Shown in pieces: positions 24,359 to 33,130 of a stretch of DNA of 46,504 bases. Position 1 is the stretch's first letter, and each line of letters opens with the position of its first letter. The stretch comes from an uncultured Bacteroidota bacterium. Its GTDB lineage: Bacteria; Bacteroidota; Bacteroidia; Chitinophagales; Chitinophagaceae. Made by a program: the position numbers and the translations under genes. Location: NCBI GenBank assembly GCA_903875055.1, contig CAIQUX010000059.1:1-46504 (forward strand). Reading direction: 5' to 3'. The notes below the pieces were generated by a model. That model did no database searches, had not been told where the DNA came from, and was given only the letters and a program-made list of their open reading frames with translations.

Positions 24359-27034
24359 CTATTTTACCCAATGATGAAGTTCCTCGAAGGCTTGGGCAGA
24401 AACGATTTTTAAGTTTTCAAACAATGCGACAATCGATTCAAATTCTGTTGAACGGGAGGCCAAGCGCTCTATTTCCTGAACATGTGACAACTCTTCCTTG
24501 ACTCCCATATAGCTCAGTTGGGTCTTCAACGAATGTGCCGCAATCTTGATTGCATCAAAATCCTTGTTGTCTACACCAATTTGCAGATGACGCATTAGCT
24601 TCGGGGCATTTTCCAAAAACAGGCTGATATACTTTTTCTGTTTTGTAATATCATTTCCAGCGAAGGACTGAAGGAAACGGATATCAGTTATAGGCCCCTT
24701 TTCACTTGTGTGAGACCTGGATATATGTGACTCAGCTGATTCGGCGGGAATGGAAGTCTCGACCAGTTCTTCCCTTGGTAAATCAGGTCTGGCTGCAATT
24801 TTTTTCTGATTGATATGACGAAGTATTTTTTTAATCAGCTCTTCTTTTTCAAAAGGTTTGGGCACATGATCATTCATCCCACTGGCCAGATAATGTTCGA
24901 TATCGTCTTTCATGACATTGGCCGTCATAGCTATGATCTTGATTTTTCTTTTGGTTTCATCCAGGTCCTTCCTGATTTTTTGTGTCGCTTCAACACCGTT
25001 CATCGCAGGCATCTGTATGTCCATAAGCACCAGATCAAAATCACCGTTCTTCACTTTTTCAATGGCCTCTAGTCCGCTGTTGGCTTCTTCTATATCCATC
25101 GAAGGTGCTATCGTATGCAGGGTGTCAACTGCCAAGATAGTGTTGAATTCGTTATCGTCGACCAGCAAGAGTCTGGTCTTATTAAGAATCTTTATTTCAT
25201 GATCTGAGAATACAAACTTCTCTCTTACCTTGGTTTGTTGCCCTTGTGCTATCTGGAATGGAAGCAGGAAATTGAAGGTTGTTCCTTCATTTACTTTACT
25301 TTTCACATCGATACTGCCGTCCATCAATTCCACTAGTTGTTTAGAGATAGTGAGACCAAGGCCGGTGCCCCCGAATTTACGTGCGATATCACTTCCGGCT
25401 TGTGTGAAACTATCGAAGATGACGCTCACATATTCTTCTGAAATGCCGATACCCGTGTCGATTACTTCGAACGATATTTTTACAAAATGATTTTGCAGGG
25501 TGATGACATGACATACAATCCTTACATAACCTTTTTCGGTAAACTTGACTGAGTTGCCTGCGAGATTCATCAAAATCTGGCCAAGACGGGTTGGATCACC
25601 GATAAGATAATCGGGGACATTCTCATCTACGTCAAAATGTATTTCGATCCCTTTTTCTTCAGCTTTGAATCGCAGCAATGTGACAACATTTCGCAAGACA
25701 TTCCGCAGAGAGAACTCAATCGATTCGATGGTGATTTTGCCAGCTTCTATTTTTGAAAAATCAAGGATATCGTTGATGATCACCAATAGGTTGTCGGCAC
25801 TCTGCGTGATGGCATTCAGGTATTTCAGCTGGTCTTCCCTCGGTTCCTTTTCCAGCAGGAGACGTGTCATTCCAACAATCGCATTCATGGGTGTGCGGAT
25901 CTCATGACTCATGTTGGCAATGAACTGCTGTTTCAGTTTTGCCGACTGTTCTGCCACTTCTTTTTCCTTCACGGCAAATTCGATCTCATGCCGTATCTGT
26001 AAATTCCTGAGTTTGTTGATCGTATTTTGCTGGAAGATTTCTTCCTTCAATTTCTCATATTCCTTCAGATGCTCATAAGCTCTTGGCGTATCGCCCATTC
26101 GTGCATATAGGTTTGAGTACATCTCATGGATACTCATGATGTCATGCTTCCGCGAATGTTCGGTGGCGATATCAAACGCGTTGTCAAAATGCTTCAGCGC
26201 ATGTTCGAAACTACCTTCATCAAAATTGACCCGGCCAAGATAAAATTCAGAAATGATCAAGCCTTCGATGTTCGATAAAACTTCAGCTTGTGTGAGTGCC
26301 TGATTCAGATAAAAACGTGCCCGGTCATAATTCTTTAATTTGAAATAGACTTTACCGATTCCGCTGTTGGCCAACATATAACCGATTGTGTTGGCCTCAG
26401 TAAGTTTCAGGCTATTCTTGAAATGGATCAGCGCATTATCAAAATCTTCTTGTTTGAAATAAATATTTCCCAGTGTATGATAGATTCCTATGAGTCGTTT
26501 CTGATCATCATACTTGATAAAAATTTCAAGACAACGGATGGCATATTCAAGAGCATTGTCATAATCATACAGGTCGAAATGAATATTTGAAATATTCGTC
26601 AGGATGGCGGCCTGTGACAATTCATCGTTAAGGTCTTCATTGATTTCGAGCGCCCACTGAAAGTACTTGGAGGCATTCGATAAGTCACCGAGATCACGGT
26701 AAATGCTACCGTAGTTATTATAAATCCAGGCTTTCAAGGCATCGTTCTTGAGATCTTTCGCAATCTTGAGTGATTCTTTCAACGTCTCAAGGCCATTGTC
26801 GTATTCCCCTTTCAGCCAATAACAAGCGCCTTTGAGGTTAAGCCCACGACCTATGCCTTCCTTGAATTTTATTTTTACAGAACGGTTGATGATGTCCTGT
26901 GATAAACGAAATGCCTCATCGATATTATAGTTCCTGATTTCAAGAACGATCTCAATGAGGCAAAGTATTTTTTCTTCTTCGCTTGTCAATGAATCATAGT
27001 TCTCTTTCAATTCGATATATTTCTCTGAACTCAT
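24359..27034 (-). CDS. Soluble hybrid histidine kinase with TPR sensor, receiver and HPt domains
   Basis: 891 aa. No membrane segment is seen. TPR repeats fill residues about 40-330 (pattern such as GSIYRDLGDLSNASKYFQWA and GNIYFKQEDFDNALIHFKNS). A coiled coil leads to HisKA with FIANMSHEIRTPMNAIVGM (phospho-His). HATPase motifs: NLAGNSVKF (N box), DTGIGIS, GGTGLGLTISKQL. A receiver follows with LLLVDDNEFN and LVLMDIQMPAMNG (phospho-Asp). The C-terminus is an HPt domain with IAAHSLKTQLSYMG. A full phosphorelay is therefore present in one protein, but no separate response regulator with a DNA-binding domain is nearby. The ATG overlaps the tilS stop by four bases, so it is translated in that operon. 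Confidence 0.93.
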   Translation of the reverse strand: MSSEKYIELKENYDSLTSEEEKILCLIEIVLEIRNYNIDEAFRLSQDIINRSVKIKFKEGIGRGLNLKGACYWLKGEYDNGLETLKESLKIAKDLKNDALKAWIYNNYGSIYRDLGDLSNASKYFQWALEINEDLNDELSQAAILTNISNIHFDLYDYDNALEYAIRCLEIFIKYDDQKRLIGIYHTLGNIYFKQEDFDNALIHFKNSLKLTEANTIGYMLANSGIGKVYFKLKNYDRARFYLNQALTQAEVLSNIEGLIISEFYLGRVNFDEGSFEHALKHFDNAFDIATEHSRKHDIMSIHEMYSNLYARMGDTPRAYEHLKEYEKLKEEIFQQNTINKLRNLQIRHEIEFAVKEKEVAEQSAKLKQQFIANMSHEIRTPMNAIVGMTRLLLEKEPREDQLKYLNAITQSADNLLVIINDILDFSKIEAGKITIESIEFSLRNVLRNVVTLLRFKAEEKGIEIHFDVDENVPDYLIGDPTRLGQILMNLAGNSVKFTEKGYVRIVCHVITLQNHFVKISFEVIDTGIGISEEYVSVIFDSFTQAGSDIARKFGGTGLGLTISKQLVELMDGSIDVKSKVNEGTTFNFLLPFQIAQGQQTKVREKFVFSDHEIKILNKTRLLLVDDNEFNTILAVDTLHTIAPSMDIEEANSGLEAIEKVKNGDFDLVLMDIQMPAMNGVEATQKIRKDLDETKRKIKIIAMTANVMKDDIEHYLASGMNDHVPKPFEKEELIKKILRHINQKKIAARPDLPREELVETSIPAESAESHISRSHTSEKGPITDIRFLQSFAGNDITKQKKYISLFLENAPKLMRHLQIGVDNKDFDAIKIAAHSLKTQLSYMGVKEELSHVQEIERLASRSTEFESIVALFENLKIVSAQAFEELHHWVK

Positions 27035-28341
27035 TCTGTTCTATTTTTTATGATGCGTATTTGTATTATTTCTTTTGTGTTATCGGTTATCCGGTATCTG
27101 TTATCGATACGTATGCCCGAAACCCAAACAATCTTCTTATCTGATTCAAGCACCCATATTTTTTCCTTTTCAGGTAACGACAATTTTTCATCAATCAACA
27201 TCCGTGATACCTTCTTTTTTTTGGTCATGCCCAACGGATAAAGATAATCACCCTGGCGCCACTTTCGAAACAGTAAAGGATATTTCAATAGACGGCGATC
27301 TACCCATTCGACATTTTTTTCTTTAGAACGAATATCTAAAGGCCCCGACATTGGTTTCAACCATACACTGAAATCGGCGCAAGAAATCTCTTCCGTCGAG
27401 GTGTCAATCAGCATCATGTCAGAGGCGGAAATGTCGATTGACGTGATGATAAACATGTCACGGTTCCGTATGATCCTGTGCGAATGGCTTTGAATAAAGG
27501 CACCCGTGTGACTTTCAAACAGACGTATCAATTCGATTGCTTGCTCGAAGGAGAAATGGAAAGGTTTGATCAGTTCATAGATGACTGTCTGAAGCGGAGA
27601 TACAAGTTTTAGTTTCCTGATCGGTATATAGTAATCTTGTCCTCGTTGCTCAAGTAATTTGGCCCGCATGGCGTCGATCGCTTTCTGATAAATTTCATTC
27701 ACTTCATTGAAACGGACAATGTTCTTAGACATCGTTTGCCTGAGTTGAGGGAAGCTGTCTTCGATCAGAGGCAGGATGATATTGCGTAACTTATTGCGGG
27801 TATAGTCTTCCTTTTTATTACTGCTGTCATTTCTGTACAGGATGCTATTGAAGACGGCATACGATTCAATTTCTTTTTTTGAGATATGCAAAAGTGGGCG
27901 GATGATACGTTCATTCGATACCGGAATGCCGGTCAGACCTTTGATGCCGGTTCCACGTAAGAGATGGAAAAATACGGTTTCTATATTGTCATCCTGATGA
28001 TGGGCCGTAGCCACATATTCAAGAGAACCAAGAGACAGTATTTCATTGAAATATGTATATCTCAGCAAACGAGCGGCTTCTTGTATAGAAAGGGAATGTT
28101 CTGTGGCAAAGTCAGCTGTATTGAAACGTTGGAAATGGAAAGGGATGTTATGACGGGCACACCAGTCCTGTACAAGTTGTTGATCCATATCCGACTCTTC
28201 TCCCCGAAGGCAAAAGTTACAATGGGCCACTTGAAAGTTCAATGTATTCTGCCGAAACAAATCTGCCATCACCATCGAATCGATTCCGCCGCTGACCGCC
28301 AGTAAGTACCGTGCCTCTTTGTTTATATGTCTTAATTCCAT
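27031..28341 (-). CDS. tilS: tRNA(Ile)-lysidine synthase
   Basis: 436 aa. Converts cytidine 34 of tRNA-Ile(CAU) to lysidine, so AUA is read as isoleucine. The PP-loop ATP motif is LAVSGGIDSMVMADLF at the N-terminus, followed by AHCNFCLRGEESDMDQ and ATAHHQDDNIETVFFHLLRGTG, all typical. The C-terminal TilS domain has WRQGDYLYPLGM and KVSRMLIDEKL. The length is normal. It begins nine bases after the TPR gene (28350-28661) and overlaps the kinase gene (ATGA), so the three form one unit. Confidence 0.96.
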   Translation of the reverse strand: MELRHINKEARYLLAVSGGIDSMVMADLFRQNTLNFQVAHCNFCLRGEESDMDQQLVQDWCARHNIPFHFQRFNTADFATEHSLSIQEAARLLRYTYFNEILSLGSLEYVATAHHQDDNIETVFFHLLRGTGIKGLTGIPVSNERIIRPLLHISKKEIESYAVFNSILYRNDSSNKKEDYTRNKLRNIILPLIEDSFPQLRQTMSKNIVRFNEVNEIYQKAIDAMRAKLLEQRGQDYYIPIRKLKLVSPLQTVIYELIKPFHFSFEQAIELIRLFESHTGAFIQSHSHRIIRNRDMFIITSIDISASDMMLIDTSTEEISCADFSVWLKPMSGPLDIRSKEKNVEWVDRRLLKYPLLFRKWRQGDYLYPLGMTKKKKVSRMLIDEKLSLPEKEKIWVLESDKKIVWVSGIRIDNRYRITDNTKEIIQIRIIKNRTE

Positions 28342-28349
28342 GTTTCTTC

Positions 28350-28661
28350 TTAATCTGTCAAGTCATCAAGAGCCATCTGCAATTCATTTCGGGCATGTTT
28401 GTCGTTGACGAGTGATGCAATGATAATGCCTTGCTCGTATGTTTTAACCGCATCTTTGATCCGGTTGATTTTCTCAAATGCTTTTGCAAGATGATAATAT
28501 GTGCCTACATAGTTCTTGTCGGATGCTATCACATGCTGGAAAGCAAGCAGCGCCTTCTCTATTTCTCCTATCTTGATATATTCGAGTCCCAATGCATGCA
28601 GCAGGAAACAGTCATTCGGAGAGTCAAGCAGCATGTCATTCAGTTTGTTAATTCGATCCAT
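28350..28661 (-). CDS. Small tetratricopeptide repeat protein
   Basis: 103 aa. Two to three TPR motifs cover most of the protein: LLHALGLEYIKIGEIEKALL, then HLAKAFEKINRIKDAVKTYE and a C-terminal helix. No signal peptide, so likely a cytoplasmic protein-protein adaptor. It is the first gene of the unit with tilS and the TPR kinase; the shared TPR feature with the kinase is notable but may be coincidence. A -7 element lies at 28702-28709. Confidence 0.8.
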   Translation of the reverse strand: MDRINKLNDMLLDSPNDCFLLHALGLEYIKIGEIEKALLAFQHVIASDKNYVGTYYHLAKAFEKINRIKDAVKTYEQGIIIASLVNDKHARNELQMALDDLTD

Positions 28662-28701
28662 GGCAGAAAATATGTTTTTGTAGGCGCTGTTTAAATACAG
28701 G

Positions 28702-28709
28702 CAAACTTA
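28702..28709 (-). promoter_or_regulatory. -7 element for the TPR-tilS-kinase unit
   Basis: TAAGTTTG on the minus strand, 40 bases before the TPR gene ATG. No clear TTG at -33. An inverted repeat at 28727-28742 (CTTAAT/ATTAAG) lies upstream. Confidence 0.5.
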
Positions 28710-28876
28710 CTACAATGGTGTTCAACTTAATAAAAATTAAGCTTACAAAGTCCTTTGAAACCTGTTTGTGATTTTGTAAATCGATGGGAAGGTTAAGCAG
28801 ACCGAAGACAGAATTTCATATCATTGAATCCTATCAAGCTTTCAGTTGAATGTCTTCACTTTTAAGTTTTCCTACT

Positions 28877-28884
28877 TATATTTG
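28877..28884 (+). promoter_or_regulatory. -7 element of the etfB promoter
   Basis: TATATTTG, exact, 24 bases before the etfB ATG at 28909. It lies inside the longer open frame and so supports the later start. No matching -33 TTG. Confidence 0.6.
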
Positions 28885-28908
28885 CCCTCCAAAATACGTA
28901 GTTTGAAT

Positions 28909-29652
28909 ATGAAAATACTTGTTTGTATCACGAAAGCTCCCGATACCACCACCAAGGTGACATTCACGGATAATAATTCTAAATTCAATGAATCCGGTGT
29001 CCAATGGATTATTAATCCGTACGACGAATGGTATGCATTAGTGCGTGCTCTTGAATTGAAAGAAGCAGGAACAGCGACAGCCATACATCTGATCACAGTA
29101 GGGAAAGCTGATACGGAACCCGTTATCCGCAAGGCATTGGCTTTAGGCGGCGATGAGGCTATCCGTATCGATGCAGACAGTAACGATAGTTTTTATATTG
29201 CTACTCAAATTGCTGAACATGCCAAAACGAAAGGTTATGACATGATTCTTACAGGAAAAGAAAGTATCGATTATGGAAATGCCAGCATTGGCGCCATGGT
29301 AGCTGAATTGTTGGATTTGCCTTTTATCAGTCATGTCTCCAAATTAGATATAAGTGGTGGTAACGTATCGATAAACAGGGAAATTGAAGGTGGTGAGGAA
29401 ACTGATTCATGTGCTTGTCCCTTGGTGATTTCATGTCAGAAAGGAATGGCGGAAGCCCGTATCCCAAATATGCGGGGTATCATGGCAGCCCGCACTAAAC
29501 CGCTCAATGTGGTGGCGCCGGTAGAGGTCGACGAACTGACTTCTATCTTGTCATACGATCTTCCTGCACAAAAAACAGGCGTGAAGATGATTGATGTCGA
29601 AAATATGGATGAACTGGTGAGATTGTTGCACGAAGAAGCGAAAGTGATCTAG
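28909..29652 (+). CDS. etfB: Electron transfer flavoprotein beta subunit
   Basis: 247 aa. With EtfA it carries electrons from acyl-CoA dehydrogenases to the respiratory chain. The N-terminus MKILVCITKAPDTTTKV is typical, as are WIINPYDEWYALVRALEL and the ETF beta signature EIEGGEETDSCACPLVIS. AMP-binding residues lie in the region DMILTGKESIDYGNASIG. The frame is open to 28846, but the ATG at 28909 is the family start and lies after the promoter element. etfA follows 37 bases later. Confidence 0.95.
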   Translation: MKILVCITKAPDTTTKVTFTDNNSKFNESGVQWIINPYDEWYALVRALELKEAGTATAIHLITVGKADTEPVIRKALALGGDEAIRIDADSNDSFYIATQIAEHAKTKGYDMILTGKESIDYGNASIGAMVAELLDLPFISHVSKLDISGGNVSINREIEGGEETDSCACPLVISCQKGMAEARIPNMRGIMAARTKPLNVVAPVEVDELTSILSYDLPAQKTGVKMIDVENMDELVRLLHEEAKVI

Positions 29653-29689
29653 TGGCTTTTAAATTTGATTTACGAAAAAATAAAATATA

Positions 29690-30661
29690 ATGGTAGTAGT
29701 ATTTGCAGAGTTAAGTAATGGTTCGTTTAAGAAAGCAGCCTTTGAGGCTGTTTCGTATGCTTCGAAAGTAGCAGCCTCCATGGGCACACAAGTGTGCGCT
29801 GTCGTTTTGGGCGAAGCTTCAGACGTAACAGTATTAGGAAATTATGGGGCATCCAAAATTGTTCAAGTGTTAGATGCCCGTCTGAATCATCTGGAAGCAA
29901 AAGCGTACGCAAAAGCAATAAGCGATATAGCTGCACAAGAAAACGCACAGGTTGTGGTGTTCTCCAATAATATTACCGCCAAAGCTGTAGCTCCTCGGGT
30001 AGCAGCCAGGCTAAAAGCAGGTCTGGTGGCCGGGGCAATTTCTCTTCCGGATACAAGCAATGGATTCGTGGTTAAGAAATCGGTTTTTGCCGGAAAGGCA
30101 TTTGCTTTGGTGAGTGTAAAATCAGCGATTAAAGTAATTTCTATCACGCCTAATTCATTCCCTGTAGAAAAATCGGATGCGCAGACCTCTGTTGCTTCTC
30201 AGTCAGTGGATTTCGCAGCGAATGATTTTTCTGTGAAGGTGGAGAGTGTCAATAAAGTGAGCGGTATAGTGCCGTTATCTGAAGCCGAGTTGGTCGTAAG
30301 TGGCGGACGAGGATTAAAAGGTCCTGAAAACTGGGGTATATTGGAAGATCTGGCTAAGAGTGTTGGTGCTACATTGGCTTGTTCACGACCGGTGGCTGAT
30401 TCGCATTGGCGTCCGCATCATGAGCACGTAGGTCAGACTGGCGGGACCATCCGTCCGAATCTATATTTGGCCGTAGGAATATCAGGAGCTATACAGCATT
30501 TGGCCGGTGTGAACAGTTCAAAAACTATCGTAGTCATCAACAAGGACCCTGAAGCACCTTTCTTCAAAGCAGCTGATTATGGCGTGCTTGGCGATGCCTT
30601 CGAGATTGTACCTAAATTGACGGCAGCTTTTAATAAATTCAAGGCGGCACAAAACGCTTAA
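29690..30661 (+). CDS. etfA: Electron transfer flavoprotein alpha subunit
   Basis: 323 aa. Binds FAD and shuttles electrons from dehydrogenases, as a heterodimer with EtfB. The N-terminal domain resembles EtfB. The C-terminal FAD domain contains VVSGGRGLKGPENW, ACSRPVADSHWRPHHEHVGQ, GGTIRPNLYLAVGISGAIQH and VVINKDPEAPFFKAADYGV, the usual alpha-subunit signature. In operon with etfB. The nearest acyl-CoA-type enzyme in the window is the distant PaaG-like gene. Confidence 0.96.
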   Translation: MVVVFAELSNGSFKKAAFEAVSYASKVAASMGTQVCAVVLGEASDVTVLGNYGASKIVQVLDARLNHLEAKAYAKAISDIAAQENAQVVVFSNNITAKAVAPRVAARLKAGLVAGAISLPDTSNGFVVKKSVFAGKAFALVSVKSAIKVISITPNSFPVEKSDAQTSVASQSVDFAANDFSVKVESVNKVSGIVPLSEAELVVSGGRGLKGPENWGILEDLAKSVGATLACSRPVADSHWRPHHEHVGQTGGTIRPNLYLAVGISGAIQHLAGVNSSKTIVVINKDPEAPFFKAADYGVLGDAFEIVPKLTAAFNKFKAAQNA

Positions 30662-30671
30662 TATAAATATC

Positions 30672-30679
30672 TATCTTTG
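30672..30679 (+). promoter_or_regulatory. -7 element for the bifunctional nuclease gene
   Basis: TATCTTTG, exact, 11 bases before the ATG at 30691. No TTG at -33, which falls in the end of etfA. Confidence 0.5.
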
Positions 30680-30690
30680 CGAAGTAACTT

Positions 30691-31287
30691 ATGAGTTCAA
30701 AGAAATTAGAATTAGAAATTGTTGCCTTGTCGCATAGCGTCACTCAATCGCATTCCTATGCAGTCGTGTTGGGTGAGGTGAATGGTGTTCGTAAACTCCC
30801 TATCGTCATCGGAGGTTTTGAAGCACAAGCGATTGCCGTGGCATTAGAAAATATGCAGCCTACTCGCCCTTTGACTCATGATCTGATGAAAAACATGATG
30901 ACTGCCTTCGATGTTAAATTGGTAGAAGTATTGATCCACCGTATACATGAAGGTATCTTCTATGCTAAGTTAGTTTGCCAGTCGCAGAATGAAACTATTG
31001 AAATCGATTCGCGAACTTCGGATGCATTAGCTTTAGCGGTCCGTTTCGATACGCCGATTTTTACTTATGAAGGTATTCTTGATACGGCAGGGCTGCAAAT
31101 GGATGAGAATATGCCTAAGATCGAAGGTCCTGAAGAAAAGAAAGTCAAATCGAAGATACCCGGTAATCAGAATGACCTGATGTCTATGAGTATAACTGAA
31201 TTGCAGAATATGCTGCAAGAGGTACTCGACCGCGAAGATTATATCCGCGCTGCTCAAATTCGTGATGAGATTAATAGTAGAAAGTAA
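30691..31287 (+). CDS. Bifunctional nuclease (DUF151) with a C-terminal UVR motif
   Basis: 198 aa. The BFN domain occupies about 5-135: LEIVALSHS, YAVVLGEVNGVRKLPIVIG, then EIDSRTSDALALAVRFDTPI, the family hallmark. The C-terminal helix pair ITELQNMLQEVLDREDYIRA matches a UvrB/UvrC motif, seen in a subset of family members. Plant homologues have RNase and DNase activity; the bacterial role is unclear. It lies 29 bases after etfA but has its own -7 element. Confidence 0.9.
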   Translation: MSSKKLELEIVALSHSVTQSHSYAVVLGEVNGVRKLPIVIGGFEAQAIAVALENMQPTRPLTHDLMKNMMTAFDVKLVEVLIHRIHEGIFYAKLVCQSQNETIEIDSRTSDALALAVRFDTPIFTYEGILDTAGLQMDENMPKIEGPEEKKVKSKIPGNQNDLMSMSITELQNMLQEVLDREDYIRAAQIRDEINSRK

Positions 31288-31454
31288 GTACGAAGTTGTA
31301 TGCAAAATAGCAGAATAGACATTTAGTCCATTGCGCTGCCATTCAGTTATATGCAAAGGTTCGATCTCTTCAGGTTGTATTCTCTCATCGCCTAATTTTT
31401 CTCTTTATCAAATTGGTTAACTACCTTTACCACCTTAAAAAATAGTATAGATAT

Positions 31455-32759
31455 ATGTCTACAGTTGATTTAGTAATGCCAAAGCTGGGCGAGAGTATTA
31501 TGGAAGCGACCATTTTAAAATGGAATAAACAAGTAGGTGATTTTATCAAAATGGATGAAACCCTGCTGGAAATCGCGACAGATAAAGTAGACAGTGAAGT
31601 GCCTTCCACCGCTGAAGGAACTATAGCAGAAATATTATTTAAAGAAAATGATGTGGTGCCGGTAGGTAAAGTCATTGCCAGAATCAATGCAGGTGGATCG
31701 GCTGCAATCTCAGCTCCGGTCGTAGAGACTCCGAAAGTAGCGGCACCTGTTTCAGTCGCTCCAGCTACTGCATCAGTTCAGACACCCACAGCAACGGCAG
31801 GAACCAACAAATTTTATTCTCCTTTAGTATTGAATATCGCTTCATCGGAAGGTGTGAGCATGGCCGAAATCGAAACGATTCCAGGAACAGGTAACGAAGG
31901 TCGAGTTACCAAGAAAGATATCTTGAATTATGTGGCACAACGAAAAACAGGTGCAGTAGCACAAGCACCTTCAGCACCAAGTTCAACACCAGTTCCAAGT
32001 CCGGTTGCTCAGGCCGAAACACCGGCTCCTGCAGCAGTACTTCCGACAGGTAATGTCGAAATTATAGAAATGGACAGGATGCGTCGTATGATAGCGGACC
32101 ATATGGTGAAGAGCAAAGCGACATCACCACATGTGACCAGCTTCACCGAAGCGGATGTGACCAATATTGTGAACTGGAGAAACAAGGTCAAGACGTCCTT
32201 TGAAAAGAAATATGGCGAGAAGATAACTTTCACGCCAATATTCATCGAGGCTATCGTCAATTCAATCAAGAAATATCCGATGATCAATTGCAGCCTAGAC
32301 GGAAACAATATCATTTTAAAGAAAGATATCAATATCGGTATGGCTGCCGCTTTACCTACCGGAAATCTGATTGTACCAGTGATTAAAAATGCAGATACCA
32401 AGAATTTATATGGCTTGACCAAGGAAGTGAATGCATTAGGAAGTAATGCAAAATCAAACAAATTGAAACCGGATGATACCCAGGGTGGCACCTTTACCAT
32501 GACCAATGTCGGTACATTCGGAAGCCTCATGGGTACACCGATCATCAATCAACCACAAGTAGCTATTTTGGCAGTTGGAGCCATCAAGAAACGTCCTATG
32601 GTTTTAGAAACACCTCAAGGGGATGTGATTGCGATTCGTCATATGATGTATTTATCATTGAGTTACGATCACCGTATCGTGGATGGTTCATTAGGTGCCA
32701 GTTTCCTTACTGAGGTCGCCAATGAACTCGAGCGATTCGACAGCAACCGCGAGATTTAA
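31455..32759 (+). CDS. Dihydrolipoamide acyltransferase (E2) of a 2-oxo acid dehydrogenase complex
   Basis: 434 aa. The lipoyl domain (1-75) holds the attachment lysine at 44 in ATDKVDSEVPS. An Ala/Pro/Val-rich linker follows. The E3-binding domain (about 118-155) has the pattern YSPLVLNIASSEGVSMAEI, GRVTKKDIL. A second linker leads to the catalytic domain (about 205-434), with the active-site His406 in SYDHRIVDG. Which complex it serves (oxoglutarate, branched-chain or pyruvate) cannot be decided; no E1 or E3 gene is adjacent. A single lipoyl domain and this linker length are common for the branched-chain/oxoglutarate type in this phylum. It is followed four bases later by the pterin dehydratase gene. 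Confidence 0.92.
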   Translation: MSTVDLVMPKLGESIMEATILKWNKQVGDFIKMDETLLEIATDKVDSEVPSTAEGTIAEILFKENDVVPVGKVIARINAGGSAAISAPVVETPKVAAPVSVAPATASVQTPTATAGTNKFYSPLVLNIASSEGVSMAEIETIPGTGNEGRVTKKDILNYVAQRKTGAVAQAPSAPSSTPVPSPVAQAETPAPAAVLPTGNVEIIEMDRMRRMIADHMVKSKATSPHVTSFTEADVTNIVNWRNKVKTSFEKKYGEKITFTPIFIEAIVNSIKKYPMINCSLDGNNIILKKDINIGMAAALPTGNLIVPVIKNADTKNLYGLTKEVNALGSNAKSNKLKPDDTQGGTFTMTNVGTFGSLMGTPIINQPQVAILAVGAIKKRPMVLETPQGDVIAIRHMMYLSLSYDHRIVDGSLGASFLTEVANELERFDSNREI

Positions 32760-32763
32760 TTTC

Positions 32764-33045
32764 ATGAAGATCTATACACTACAGGAATTACAGCTTATCC
32801 TTCAGACAATCCCAGAATGGTCTGTGGTGAATGCAGCTATTGAACGTAAATTTCAATTTGAGGGTTTCAAGCAGGCTTTGGGTTTTATCGTACAGGTGGG
32901 TGTTATAGCGGAACAGGACAATCATCATCCCGAAATCATCAATGTGTATAATAAGGTCGTGATCCGTTTGAATACGCATAGCGCAAATGCGATTACCAGC
33001 AAGGATGTTGATCTGGCAACGAAAATAGATGCCATGATTATATAA
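32764..33045 (+). CDS. 4a-hydroxytetrahydrobiopterin dehydratase
   Basis: 93 aa, the normal size of the PCD/DCoH family. It regenerates tetrahydropterin after aromatic amino acid hydroxylation. Signature EQDNHHPEIINVYNKVVIRL contains the pterin-binding His pair, and THSANAITSKDVDLATKID matches the conserved C-terminal block. The open frame starts at 32695 inside the E2 gene, but the ATG at 32764 is chosen because it gives the family N-terminus. Only four bases separate it from the E2 stop, so the two are co-transcribed. No phenylalanine hydroxylase gene is nearby. Confidence 0.93.
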   Translation: MKIYTLQELQLILQTIPEWSVVNAAIERKFQFEGFKQALGFIVQVGVIAEQDNHHPEIINVYNKVVIRLNTHSANAITSKDVDLATKIDAMII

Positions 33046-33130
33046 TACTGTTTGAACCTTGTAAGGCGCATCAATATTCTGTCTATTCTCTCTAATCTCT
33101 CCTCTCACATCTCCAACCTAACTTTACCAT

